Below are positions 22,697-33,619 of a DNA stretch of 64,000 bases, piece by piece (within the stretch, counting starts at the first letter, position 1; every line of letters starts with the position of its first letter). The notes under the pieces are model-generated. The model did not search any database. It was given only the letters and a program-made list of their open reading frames with translations, and had not been told where the DNA came from. A program made the position numbers and the translations under genes. Source of the stretch: Amaurobius ferox (lineage: Eukaryota; Arthropoda; Arachnida; Araneae; Amaurobiidae); the NCBI GenBank assembly GCA_951213105.1, contig OX578145.1, forward strand, positions 118,508,239 through 118,572,238, given 5' to 3'.

Positions 22697-23037
22697 ATAC
22701 GGAAATATACATAATAATGGAATACTATCCAAATTACAACAAAATTTTACACTTTGACTAATTTAACATTTGCTTTATTGCATCACTGGAACGAATTATC
22801 CGGTATTGACTGGGATGCAAATAAACCCCCGTTACTACATTTACAAATAACACTACTCAATTTTCTTCAAATCCTAAACCGACGTCAAATTACCAGTACG
22901 CTATCCGCAAAGCGAAACAAAACATAAACGCTCTCCGTGATGCAAAATATAAATGAATGAAAGATAAATAACCTCTAGGAGATCAACGTGGCATTAGATC
23001 GTTACGGTAGCTGTTAAATCGTATGATTAGCTGTTAG

Positions 23038-24106
23038 TGTTATATTGTAATTTTCAATTCCCAATATAACATTGCTATTTTGAAAGTGGAAGTGGATCTA
23101 AGAAGATGGTCCCTCATACAGCGAGACAATTCATATAACGTTCCCTTAGACACAGCTGGACCGGACGTAGTTCGAGAGTGAAAAAGGGTGCTTCTCGTAT
23201 TCACGTCAGCACTAGGTACTATATCAGACGGAAGGGGTTGAACCTCTTGACCCGAGAGGTCAATTAGCTTCCTGATGGACATGGGAAAATGTCCGTGTGA
23301 ACTTTCTGCACGAAAAAGACAATACTCAAATATCTGATATTTCAAGGGGGGCTTCGGCCAGTTAGATAGCCGGAAGGCGGAGTTACATATTTACGGAACC
23401 AATGAGAGTCTGGGGGCCTAAGAGAGAGGGGAGAGATGAAGAGAGACTTAAACTTTTAAAATTTGAAAATCGAGAGAGGAGTTGAATTTTTGGAGTGCTA
23501 AAAGGTGGTCGCACGAGAGCGACGATAAGAGGCAGCCCATCGGAGAAGTCCGTTTCCTCTTGCCGGTGACAAGTTCCAGTCAACGGCGATGTTCCGAGGT
23601 AGGCAATTTCTTTACATGTATTTTGCACGAAGGTCAATTGTTGAGAATGCTCTCTCTCTCGCTCTCTATTAATGCAGAATAATGTTAGGAGTGATAAAAG
23701 GTGACATTGAATTTAATTACGCACGTGTGAAATGTATGTCACACGTAAAGACAGATATTGATAAAGGAGATTTTTCAGAATATGAATTGGAATAGTGTAT
23801 GTGAGACATTTTATCCTATAGGTAATGTAGGAATGACACGGTATGTTACTTACAATGGTAGTGTTGCATGATTGTAAAATTAAATGAGCTATTACGAGTG
23901 CTGGAATTTATTTAACATTCATTGTGGAATTGTTGACTTTATCAAATATTAAATAAGGTTTTATCTTAATGAAATAAATTCTTTGTTATTGTTTAAAATT
24001 AAGCCTCTTCATTTTAATTACTGGTATTATGTATTTTTTATTTACTCCACTGTACGAGATCGGTCTATGTAGCGTCAATACCTGACGTGTGATGATGCAC
24101 ATATCA
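23038..24106 (+). repeat. 5' LTR of the retrotransposon
   Basis: It runs from TGTTATATTG to ACATATCA. It should hold the promoter and the start of the genomic RNA. A poly(A) signal AATAAA lies at 23973-23978. The minus-strand frames at 23040-23345 and 23383-23637 recur exactly in the other LTR because the LTRs are copies. They show no recognisable product. Confidence 0.95.
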
Positions 24107-24109
24107 TTT

Positions 24110-24127
24110 TGGTGCCGTTTAAACCAG
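24110..24127 (+). other. Putative primer binding site
   Basis: TGGTGCCGTTTAAACCAG begins 3 nt after the 5' LTR. It starts with TGG, as needed to pair with a tRNA 3' CCA end. I cannot name the tRNA from memory. A related phrase (TTGGTGCCCATG... with AACCTGGATTCAAAATTATT) is repeated about 60 bp downstream, so the leader contains an imperfect duplication. TGGCGAC at 24217 is an alternative start. Confidence 0.5.
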
Positions 24128-24722
24128 TTTCGAACCTGGACTCAAAATTATTGCACCCTTATCATATTGGTGCCCATGACCAATCAAACCTGGATTCAAA
24201 ATTATTTCACCCTTCTGGCGACTTTGCTGTTTTAGACCTGTTATATGCCAGAATTTAAATTTTAATGAAGAGAATAATTACATTTGGAATTAATGAAAAA
24301 TGAAAATATTGAATAAAATTTTTTGTGTAAAATAAGGATTAAATTAAAGAAAGAATTTTAAAATTAAAATAAATATAAGTAAATTTAAGAAAATTTATTT
24401 CACAGTATGAGAAGCAAACAAAGGGATGAATCATTATGTGTTCGCAAGGAGACATGCCATATTGTATTTGAAAATATAATTAGTAGGGAACTTGAAGCTT
24501 TTAAGAAATTTTTGAATTATGTAAAATTTTGTGTAATATTTTAGGAGTTTATTATGAGGATGGAAGTATTTGCATGCGTAGATAGTGAAATGATTAGAAT
24601 TATGTTTTTGAATTTATGTGATATTGTATTTAAATATTTTGGGGGAACATTTTGAGGTGTAAGAAAAGGAAATAATTTTAGATATAGAATTTTTTTTTCT
24701 TTTCGAGAAAGTGAAATTTAGA

Positions 24723-25877
24723 ATGGCGGAAAGCGGAGAGAGTCCAACAACGAGGGGTAGGTTACCAGGACTTATACACTTATTAGGGGAATGCAATGGC
24801 ATAGAGAATGATGTAGAAATTTTTTTTGACCAGATCAAATATTTAAGCAGCTTGGGGGATTGGTCAGAGGAGGAAAAGTTAGCAATTGTGAAATCTCGGC
24901 TAAGAGGGAATGCAAGAAAATTTTATATAGGGTCACAAGAATTAAGAAGGGAAACATCATTCGAAAAATTTAGGGATAGGCTATTAGAGTTCTTTACAGA
25001 AAAACCGAACATTACAACAAATCAGATCCTTTTCACGACCGCAAAACAGACACAGGGAGAAACGATTAAGCAGCTGGCACACAGAATAACAACACTAACT
25101 TTAAATTATATTGGCGACACAGAGCACAGTGAAGCGACACAACAGATTATGGATAAATTAAGGTTAAGTAAATTTTTAGAGGCAGTAACACCTGAATTCC
25201 AGAAAGAAATAATAAAAACTAATGCACAAAATTTTGATGAAGCTGTAAAAATAGCCACAAACTTGGAACAGGCAAATTTAGCTGCGATAACGGCAAATGT
25301 AAATAGTGCTACATATAGACAAGAAATTGAGACGCTCCGCAAAGAGCAACAGGAATTTAACGCACATATTTTAAATTCAATTACCCAAGAAATAAACACA
25401 TTAAAAATCCAAGAAAAAGTACAAATTCCCACGACACAAACAAAAAAACCCGTAACATGTCATTACTGTAATAAACAGGGACATTTCATGAGAGAATGCC
25501 GAATATACAAAGCTGATCATTTTAAGCAAACCCAGAATCTAAACATAAACAACGCGAGAACGCATTGGCATAAGCAAATACAGTCTCCTCCCCACTAATT
25601 TCAAACCCAGCCGTATGATGACCACAGAACTTACTCCTCCCAGCCGGACACATACGATTATAGGCCAAACCACGCCTTTGGAAACTATCAACAGAGCAGA
25701 AATTACTATGCAGCACCCCCTACACAAAGTAGATTTTCTAGGGAACAACGATATAATAGGGACGAGTCAAACCAAAACAGAATCAGAGAAACGGGTGTGC
25801 AAAGGAACGATGGAAGAGAGATGAATACAAGATTTGGATACAGAAATTTCCCTAATAGAAGAGATAATTTAAACTAA
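24723..25877 (+). CDS. gag: Gag polyprotein, with one in-frame stop
   Basis: Gag would coat the element's RNA and build the cytoplasmic particle. The ATG at 24723 has A at -3 and G at +4; the longer frame from 24711 starts with GTG and is unlikely. The first 291 codons contain a capsid-like retrotransposon Gag region (about residues 20-190, helical and charged) and one CCHC zinc knuckle at about residues 246-259 (CX2CX4HX4C). A TAA at 25596-25598 then interrupts. The same frame continues open for 92 more codons to a TAA at 25875-25877, rich in Arg, Asn, Gln and Tyr. That composition suits an RNA-binding Gag tail, so the first stop is probably a point mutation or a read-through site. The end overlaps the -1 shift into pol. 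Confidence 0.85.
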
Positions 25878-25936
25878 TTGTGGGAGCTTTAAATAATAAC
25901 TTACAAAGAGAGAAAAATTACAGGGTAAAGTTCCCG
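25868..25936 (+). promoter_or_regulatory. -1 ribosomal frameshift signal, gag to pol
   Basis: The heptamer TTTAAAC lies at 25868-25874 and is phased T TTA AAC in the gag frame, as -1 slippage requires. The gag stop TAA follows at once (25875-25877). The pol frame is blocked by a TAA at 25865-25867, so shifting can only occur here. Downstream, GGGAGCTTT (25882-25890) pairs with AAAGTTCCC (25927-25935) through nine pairs including one G-U. One more wobble extends the stem and leaves a 6-7 nt spacer. The sequence facts are direct; slippage is inferred from known UUUAAAC sites. Confidence 0.85.
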
Positions 25937-28900
25937 AGAAAAATTGAAATTCCTGTACAAACAGAAAATAAGAAATTGGAGATACATAGCAATAAAAGTA
26001 CTGAAAAACATGAGGAAACGATTGCATCTGTAGGAGAACAAATTGAAAAAACAGAATTGCCAACAATAATAGCTCAATTTAAAAATATACAAAGCGAACT
26101 CATGATAGACTCTGGAGCGAGCGTTAGTGTATTATCATTAGAATTGTTCAATAAAATTAAAGATAACGTCAAAATTAAATATGTGTCAAGGAGTGTTACA
26201 ATATCAACTTTAACAGGACATAGTATTGAATATATAAAGACTGTGGAAATTCCATTCAAAATTCAGGGAAAACAGTTCAAACACATTTTTTTTGTCACAA
26301 CAGCAAAATTTACACAAAAATTCAAGGGAGTATTGGGTTTTGACTTTTTACAGAAAAATCAAGCCATTTTGAATACACAAAAAAACATTCTGAAGATAGG
26401 CGACATAGAAATAATTTTAAATTCTGATAGGCAAATTGATAGACAAATAAATGAGATAATACAGGAAAAACCGAATCTAACCAAAATTTTAAGAAAAGTA
26501 CAAATCAAACCTAATTCGAGGGAGAATGTTGTAGTATATAGTGAGGAAAGTCTAGAAAATGGAACAGAGGTTTTGTTCGAACCCAAAGAAAAATCATACA
26601 TTGTAATGAATTATGGAATATATCACATGAATGAGAACAAAATTAAAATTGAAGTTCAGAATAACACGAATGCGACAATTACATTAAATAAAAACATGGC
26701 TTTAGGGAACATTACAACAGATTTTACGATACAACAACAGGACATTAAAGAACCAGAAATTAGTGAACGGACACATAAATACGAAGAGATGATAAATTTA
26801 ATACAGGCTAAACCGGAGATAATTGCAGAAAGGAAAAAAGATTTGAAAACAGAAGATTTTAATACTGACCACATGGACCCAAACATTAAACAAGATTTCC
26901 TCAAATTTGTAATGCAATATTCGGACGTTTTTTCAAAATCATTAAAAACTTTAGGAGCGACTGACATCGTAAAACCGGTGATAAAGCTTGCACATGACCA
27001 CGCAATACGTTCCAGGCCATACGACGTTCCGTACGCACTGCAGGATACCGCAAAAAGTCAATTAAAAGAGTTAGAAGAAGCAGGGATAATTGCCAGAACA
27101 AAATCAAATTTTGCATCGCCGATGATTTTAGTGCGTAAAACAAGTGGAGAGTACCGCTTATGTTTAGATCTGAGATTAATTAATAACATATCCACTCTGT
27201 TTCCTTACAAAATTCCACGTGTGAATGAAATCATAACTAAATTAGCGGGACACAGATACTTTTCGAAACTGGATTTTCATTCTGCATTCAACCAATTGGT
27301 TCTACCTGAAGACACAAAAGAATTATTTGCTTTTACAACGCCCTATGGCAATTACCAATTTGAAAGACTCGTTTTTGGACATATAAGCTCCGCTCCAATT
27401 TTTCAACAGGTTATGGACACCATTTTAGCGGACTTAAGAGAGGAAAACATACAAGCTTACATCGACGACATAATAATCCCGGCTAACTCTTATTCAGAAT
27501 TAATACATAAATTAAAATTAGTATTCGATAAATTAAGAAAATACAACCTAACCCTGACACCCAGCAAATGTAAATTTTTTGTAGAAAAAGTAGCATATTT
27601 AGGATTTGAAATTAGTCAAAAAGGCATTACACCAACAGATGAAAATATAAACAAAATTACTTCATTTCCAGTACCAAAAACTTTAAGAAAATTAAAAAGA
27701 TTTTTAGGCATTTGTAATTTTTACAGAAATTCAATAAAAAATTATGCTCAATTAACCGCGGTTTTATCAGACTTAACAAGAAAGGATAATAAATTTAAAT
27801 GGGATAATAAATGTGAGGAGGCATTTCAGGCACTCCAAGAATGTTTTTTCAAGAAACCATTACTTATACAGCCAGATTTTGACAAAGACTTTTATCTGAA
27901 TATCGATGGCAGCATTCAGTCCATAGGAGGCGCTCTTTTACAATACAGAGATGGGATTTTAAAACCGATTGCATATTTTAGCAGGAAATTATCGATACAG
28001 GAGCAAAAGTATCCGGCCATGAAAATTGAATTACTTGCTATGCATCAGGGAATGAAATTTTTTAGAAATTTTCTTTTCGGCCGAAAGTTTTTTGTGCTTT
28101 CTGACCATTTACCTTTGGGACAGCATTTAAAAATACAAAACCCACCCAGCGTATTACAGAGGTGGCTTTTAGAGATATCTGAATACGATTATGAATTTAT
28201 TCACGTCCCGGGTAAAGATAATTTATTAGCGGATTTTTTAAGTAGAGATGATTTTGAAAGTAAACAAACAGAGCAGAATGAGGGAAAACAAAACATTGAG
28301 AATCCAAGGGGAGAAATTAACCTGATAGAACAAATTAAGGGAGAAACCACGGTGAAAAAAAATGGATATGTGAATGAGGATAGTGTCTATATTGCACAGA
28401 TAAACACAATAACAGAAATCCCGGCATTAGATAGAATTTTAGATGAACAAATTAAAGATCCAAAATTAAAAATAATCAGAGAAAATTTACAAAATCGGAA
28501 TTTTAAAGAGGGTAAACATTATGACACATTATATATTGACGAGGAAACTAATTTATTAATGCACGTAGGAAACTGGAAGGACAGACCTTGGAGAGACAAT
28601 TTGAACAAAACTATAGTTATACCCAGAAATTTACAGAAAGAAATTTTAGCAATTACACACGTGACACATGCAGGGATTGATAAAACTTATAAACTTTTAT
28701 CGGACAGATATTTTTGGACGGGTATGTACAGTGACACACAAAATTTTATTACATCTTGCGAACAGTGTAGAAAGAAAAAGGGAAAAAATCAGCCCGTTCC
28801 CCTGGGAAGAAATCCTATACCTGATGGGCCCGTGCAAATTTTGTCGACAGACATTTGCGGACCGTTTCAAACTAGCACTTCAAATAATAAATATGTGTTA

Positions 28901-30283
28901 TCGGTGGTAGACCATTTCTCCAAACATATACAAATGTTTCCAATCCCAGATATTACGGCCACTACGGTTGCTGATAGACTCTTAAATTACTTTATGAATT
29001 GGGGATGTCCTAGGACAGTTTTATCGGACGCAGGCTCTCAGTTTACATCTAATATACACCAAATTATGACAGAAAAACTCGGAATAGTTGCCAGAATAGC
29101 ATCGGTACGTTCGCCATGGGTTAACGGTATAGTGGAGGTTACAAACAAACAATTAAAACACACCTTAGCGACATTAGCGGAGAATTCGCCATACTGGGAT
29201 ACTGCAGTACAATGCCACGTAGCTGTTTACAACGCGACTGTACATTCTAGCACCAAAGAAACACCAAACTATCTTTTTTTTGGAAGAGACCTTCCAACCT
29301 TTTTTGAAACTAATGTAACAGAAAACAATACAGAAACAACATACCAGGATTACATATCAAAAAAAATAACAGTGATGAATAACGCATTCAAGGAGGCAAA
29401 TAAAAATTTAATTCTCGCGAAAGAACGCCAAGAAAGTCAACAACTCCAGAGAGCTAAATTCAGGGATTTGGAAATCGGATCGAGGGTTTTCATGGAAAAT
29501 AATAATAATAAGTATAGAAGAGGGAACCACACGGGACCTTATCGAGTAATTAATAGAATAAATAGATTTGTATATGAAATAAAACTTTGTGACAAACCAA
29601 ATTCTAAAATCATAAAAGCCCACATAAATAGATTGAGGACTCTTCCCGACCGCAAGCCGCATCTAAAAATGCCGTACATAAACAAATACAAGTCACCTCT
29701 TCTCCCCACTCCTAAAAACACGCAACAAGACTCTGAACCAAAACCGGAACTAAAGAAAGACCGCGGTCAAAATGAGAATATTCCGCTTATCATGTTGGAG
29801 GAGGAAATAGCAAACGGACAGTACAGAGACGAAAACACTCTCACTCTTAAATCCGCGAAACCGGTTACCGAACAAGTGCAAAACGAAACAACTCAGAGCG
29901 CACAAGAGAATGCAATCATCCCTCCAAAAGACTCTCCGAACGCAAACATTCTTTCAGCAGGGGGGGACTCAGACAGACATATCACGCTAGAAACGGAGAA
30001 TTTGGAACTTTCAGAACAGAGGGACTCTACACAAATTGAAAGAAACACGGATAAAGAGGCGGGAGAAATGGAACGAGATGCGCAAGAGGGACCAACACAA
30101 GTAGACGGGGGTTGTATACAGATGGAACAGGAAAACGTTCAGGGGAAGGATGAATCAGCGGGAAATTTACAAGGACACGGTATAAACAGTACAATTGGTT
30201 CACGCACAGTGCTACTTCCAACACCGATTAGGCCTAAACACAGCTATGCGTTGAGATCTTTAAAGAATTTAAATTTAAAGTGA
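25868..30283 (+). CDS. pol: Pol polyprotein: PR-RT-RNase H-integrase
   Basis: This frame is entered by -1 shift from gag; a GTG at 25880 begins the residue numbers used here. The aspartic protease active site DSGA is at 77-80. The reverse transcriptase lies at about 365-600, with Asp465 (KLDFHSAF) and the YIDD box at 527-530. RNase H lies at about 665-790, with Asp676, Glu717, Asp742 and Asp785. The integrase zinc finger has His927, His930, Cys960 and Cys963, and its catalytic Asp991, Asp1050 and Glu1086 are intact. A GPY/F-like module has GPY at 1219-1221. The last about 200 residues are polar and low-complexity; no chromodomain is seen. The usual FG(L/I)xxAP motif reads FGHISSAP (499-506), one residue longer. 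Together these enzymes would mature Gag, copy the RNA and insert the DNA in the nucleus. The frame is otherwise uninterrupted to TGA. Confidence 0.93.
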   Translation, partial: FKLIVGALNNNLQREKNYRVKFPRKIEIPVQTENKKLEIHSNKSTEKHEETIASVGEQIEKTELPTIIAQFKNIQSELMIDSGASVSVLSLELFNKIKDNVKIKYVSRSVTISTLTGHSIEYIKTVEIPFKIQGKQFKHIFFVTTAKFTQKFKGVLGFDFLQKNQAILNTQKNILKIGDIEIILNSDRQIDRQINEIIQEKPNLTKILRKVQIKPNSRENVVVYSEESLENGTEVLFEPKEKSYIVMNYGIYHMNENKIKIEVQNNTNATITLNKNMALGNITTDFTIQQQDIKEPEISERTHKYEEMINLIQAKPEIIAERKKDLKTEDFNTDHMDPNIKQDFLKFVMQYSDVFSKSLKTLGATDIVKPVIKLAHDHAIRSRPYDVPYALQDTAKSQLKELEEAGIIARTKSNFASPMILVRKTSGEYRLCLDLRLINNISTLFPYKIPRVNEIITKLAGHRYFSKLDFHSAFNQLVLPEDTKELFAFTTPYGNYQFERLVFGHISSAPIFQQVMDTILADLREENIQAYIDDIIIPANSYSELIHKLKLVFDKLRKYNLTLTPSKCKFFVEKVAYLGFEISQKGITPTDENINKITSFPVPKTLRKLKRFLGICNFYRNSIKNYAQLTAVLSDLTRKDNKFKWDNKCEEAFQALQECFFKKPLLIQPDFDKDFYLNIDGSIQSIGGALLQYRDGILKPIAYFSRKLSIQEQKYPAMKIELLAMHQGMKFFRNFLFGRKFFVLSDHLPLGQHLKIQNPPSVLQRWLLEISEYDYEFIHVPGKDNLLADFLSRDDFESKQTEQNEGKQNIENPRGEINLIEQIKGETTVKKNGYVNEDSVYIAQINTITEIPALDRILDEQIKDPKLKIIRENLQNRNFKEGKHYDTLYIDEETNLLMHVGNWKDRPWRDNLNKTIVIPRNLQKEILAITHVTHAGIDKTYKLLSDRYFWTGMYSDTQNFITSCEQCRKKKGKNQPVPLGRNPIPDGPVQILSTDICGPFQTSTSNNKYVLSVVDHFSKHIQMFPIPDITATTVADRLLNYFMNWGCPRTVLSDAGSQFTSNIHQIMTEKLGIVARIASVRSPWVNGIVEVTNKQLKHTLATLAENSPYWDTAVQCHVAVYNATVHSSTKETPNYLFFGRDLPTFFETNVTENNTETTYQDYISKKITVMNNAFKEANKNLILAKERQESQQLQRAKFRDLEIGSRVFMENNNNKYRRGNHTGPYRVINRINRFVYEIKLCDKPNSKIIKAHINRLRTLPDRKPHLKMPYINKYKSPLLPTPKNTQQDSEPKPELKKDRGQNENIPLIMLEEEIANGQYRDENTLTLKSAKPVTEQVQNETTQSAQENAIIPPKDSPNANILSAGGDSDRHITLETENLELSEQRDSTQIERNTDKEAGEMERDAQEGPTQVDGGCIQMEQENVQGKDESAGNLQGHGINSTIGSRTVLLPTPIRPKHSYALRSLKNLNLK

Positions 30284-30859
30284 TTCCATTAAAACACGAA
30301 AGAAATTTAAACATAGGTAAGAGCGCGGACAAACCGTAATTCAAATTTTTGAAAATAGGCAACAAAGAAAACACACGGCATTCACAAAATGCAACGCGAA
30401 AGATGGAACGCAAATTTTAAATAAATATTGGATTATAAATAAAGGAAATTTTAAATAAACATTGAATTATAAATTAAGGAAGTTTAAATAAATATTACAT
30501 TAATTAAGGAAGTGTAAACAAATTGTGAAATAAAAAAAATTGAGGAAATGTTAAATAATTCTTACATTAATAAGATGAAAGTTTAAATGAACAGGAAAGT
30601 TTAAATAAATATGGAACTATAAATAGGGGGAATCTGAGATAAATAAAACATAAATATATCATTTAAGGAAATCGAAAAAAAAAAAAAGAAAACAGTAAAA
30701 TTTTAAAACAAAAGTAAACTTTCTCCACGCGCTCTTCATTTAATTAGCGGACTGATCAACCATTGTTGGATGAATACGCGTGAGGAAATAGGAATTATAG
30801 AATTATAGTTTAAAATAATTAGACAATTGGTAAATAATAAAAAAAAAAGAAAAACAAAT

Positions 30860-31045
30860 TTTTTTCTAGTTTAAATAAATAAATAATTCATAATTAAAAA
30901 TAAAAATTGGAATTTAAATAAATAAATAATTCATAATTAAAAATAAAAATCGAATTTAAATAAATAAATAATTGGTAATTCAAAATAAAAGTTGTAATTT
31001 AAATAACTAAATAATGGGTAATTAAAAATAAAAAAAATAAAAAAA
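30860..31045 (+). repeat. AT-rich tandem repeat in the element's 3' region
   Basis: Four or so units of about 50 bp follow the form AATTTAAATAAATAAATAAT, TCATAATTAAAAATAAAAAT. Similar GGAAGTTTAAATAAATATT units occur earlier, at about 30420-30640. Confidence 0.65.
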
Positions 31046-32777
31046 TTACAGTTTAGAATGGATAGAGAACTTTAATTAAAAATCAAAATGCCAGTTCAAA
31101 GAAAATAGATAATTGTAATGAAAATATACGCAAATTATAATTTAAAATGAATAGGTAATTTTAATAAACATACGCGAATTGTAGGTTAAATATAAAGCAT
31201 TGAAAAAAAAAAAAAAGAGAGCTTTTCTACATATATTTTGATAGGGTCACACATATAAATTTTTTAGAGAGACGAACTTTCGAAAGGAACGCTAGACGAC
31301 GGAGATTTTGAATTTAGGTACACTTAACGGGAAATAACATGATATAATAATAAAATAGAATGGAAGTACAGAATTAACACTAACCACATTTTAATTAATC
31401 CTGGGAAATGCTTAATCCATAGGAGTCGCGAAACACGCACAATCACACACACTGCTACGCGCACAACTCGTCGTCCTAAACACTTTACACAACATGGCGG
31501 AAACGTGGACGAGAACATTTGTACCATTTTGCCAAAAAGACATCTTCAAAAATTTGTACAGCTAATTGGCCATGGGAACTCACACGAAGAAATGCCCGTA
31601 TTAGCCGCAGGCCAGAAAGGGGAGCTTGTCCCGGGAAAAGGACACAATAGCACAAGGACATGTTGACCTTGTATACCACTACTAGATTTTCTCTGGGGGC
31701 TAGTTTTCAGTTTGAACAGGGAATTTGGATGCTAGAATAAATGGTACACAAAGTTTGGATATAAGAAAAGAAAATGTACATTTTGGTATTCAAATATGGG
31801 ATTAGAATTGAGTTAGATGATACTTGAGAGAAAATTTGTAATTATGTATGCATTGAGAGAATTTCAGTGAGTGATAAGATTTACGAAAAAAAATTTTAAG
31901 TATGGTTTCATTAAGTGGGAAAGTGAATAATTTAATGAATTCGGGAAATTCCGTATCCAAGTATAAGATATGGATTAAACCAGGTGATATGTGAAAGAAA
32001 ATGTATCATTATGGATATTGTAATATAGAATCGCAGGGGAGTTATAAGAATTTAAGTAGGATGGTAATTAAATATTTACATGGGTTTTTCTGTCATCTCA
32101 GAGATTGTAGGAAAATTTTAAAGTATTTTGCGGAAATTTTTGAACTTATATAAGTCTTTTTTGGTAGTATTTGAGAGGATAGTGGAATTGTTTAAGTATT
32201 TTATTATAAATATGTACATGAGTTATATTTATGGCACGTTCGATTGAGAACACATGATGAGGTCAGGAAAATATAAAGTGATAAGAGTGCTGAAGTTTAA
32301 TGTATAGAAAGTGTAAGAATTTCAATATTTTAAGTATTGAATAAAATATCAAATTTAAATGGATAGGATAAAAAAAAAAAAATAAATAAAAATAAAAATG
32401 TATATATAGAATGGAAGGACATAAATAGATAAATAGTAGGAATTTGAAAATTTTAAGTTTGAAGGGAGTATCAAATTTGAATAGAAAATGTATATATTAT
32501 ATGGAAGGATTTAAAGTAGATAAAATGTAGAAATTTCAATGGGGCAATTTTTGAGAATGTTAACAAATTTAAAGGAGTTTGAAAAAAAAAAAAAAGAGAG
32601 TTTTTTTTAGTGTTTCGTGTGCCGGGTGGCAAATTAAAATTATGGAAATTGAATTTGTAAAAAATATACTTTGGTGAGTTTTTAAGAGAGGAGAGTAATA
32701 ATAAGTTGGCCTGAGTGTAATGTATATGTATTGATTTGCTTAAACAAAACATGAAATAGCATACAGATCCTGTTGCC

Positions 32778-33180
32778 CAATGATTTCCAAGTGGTCAGCG
32801 ATTCCGGTCACTCAACAATTCCAGACAAACAATGATTTCCAAGTGGTCAGCGATTCCGGTCATTCAACAATTCCAGACAAACAATGATTTCAAAGTGGTC
32901 AGCGATTCCGGTCACTCAACAATTCCAGACAAACAATGATTTCCAAGTGGTCAGCGATTCCGGTCACTCAACAATTCCAGACAAACAATGATTTCCAAGT
33001 GGTCAGCGATTCCGGTCACTCAACAATTCCAGACAAACAATGATTTCCAAATGGTCAGCGATTCCAGTCATTCAACAATCCCAGACAAACAACGATTCTC
33101 AAGTGGTCAGCGATTCAACAATTCCAGACGTGCAACGATTCCCAAACCGTCAACGATTCCTTACCCAGCAATTCCAGCGA
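32778..33180 (+). repeat. 52-bp tandem repeat in the element's 3' region
   Basis: Units start at 32778, 32830, 32882, 32934, 32986, 33038 and 33090. Each begins CAATGATTTCCAAGTGGTCA and carries GCGATTCCGGTCACTCAACA. The first five are nearly identical; the last ones decay into shorter ATTCCAG/CAACGATTCC pieces. Because 52 is not a multiple of three, the frames at 32988-33215 and 33040-33441 are by-products. Confidence 0.95.
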
Positions 33181-33599
33181 TTCATGTCCATTTCTGCAAC
33201 AAGGCCAGTGTTTAATCATAAGGAGATAGTGTACACTCAATCGTACCATTACAAAGATGAACAGTTTAAACATTTTTTCTTTACTATAAACTTTTCAAAA
33301 GACATTCCACGAATGCAGCTACAATGTTTCAGATACAGAATAACAATAAATCGAACTGATGCTTACAAAAAAAAAATTTTTTTTCAGGAACACTGTGATT
33401 CGTATTTATGCAAAGAGTATTTGATATTTTGTTACCAGTAATATTTTTGTTGTACTGAAATGACTGATATATGTATATATAGTGTAATGTTACAGATGAT
33501 TCAGTATTTGAGAGAGGAAGGAGATGATGTCACAGGTAACTCTGCCAGTGTGATGATGAACTCGCAACTCGATAATTGGCTTTTTTCCCACCAAATTTT

Positions 33600-33615
33600 G
33601 GGGGGGGAAGAAGGG
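33600..33615 (+). other. Polypurine tract
   Basis: GGGGGGGGAAGAAGGG ends 4 nt before the 3' LTR. Such a tract resists RNase H and primes plus-strand DNA synthesis in LTR elements. Its position and composition fit well. Confidence 0.85.
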
Positions 33616-33619
33616 TAAT

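Larger units (their letters stand above)
30284..33599 (+). other. Long 3' region of the element without env
   Basis: About 3.3 kb between pol and the 3' LTR lacks any long frame. Most is A-rich on the plus strand, with short tandem motifs. The more GC-rich island at about 31250-31700 has plus-strand frames of only about 23 codons (ATGGCGGAAACG... at 31494) and minus-strand frames without known relatives. It might be captured or regulatory sequence. Where an errantivirus would have env, nothing like an envelope protein (signal peptide, transmembrane anchor, cleavage site) is visible. Confidence 0.6.

Noticed and set aside
23040..23637. Minus-strand frames present in both LTRs (about 33.6-34.2 kb again)
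   Set aside because: Their exact recurrence is due to LTR identity, not selection; the products are unrecognisable.
25880..25882. GTG as the true start of Pol
   Set aside because: Eukaryotic initiation at GTG without a ribosome entry site is unlikely. The adjoining slippery heptamer and downstream stem explain Pol expression better.
32988..33441. Ser/Pro/Gln-rich plus-strand frames near the 3' LTR, considered as a remnant env or accessory protein
   Set aside because: They are read out of the 52-bp tandem repeat in shifting frames; there is no membrane segment or conserved motif.
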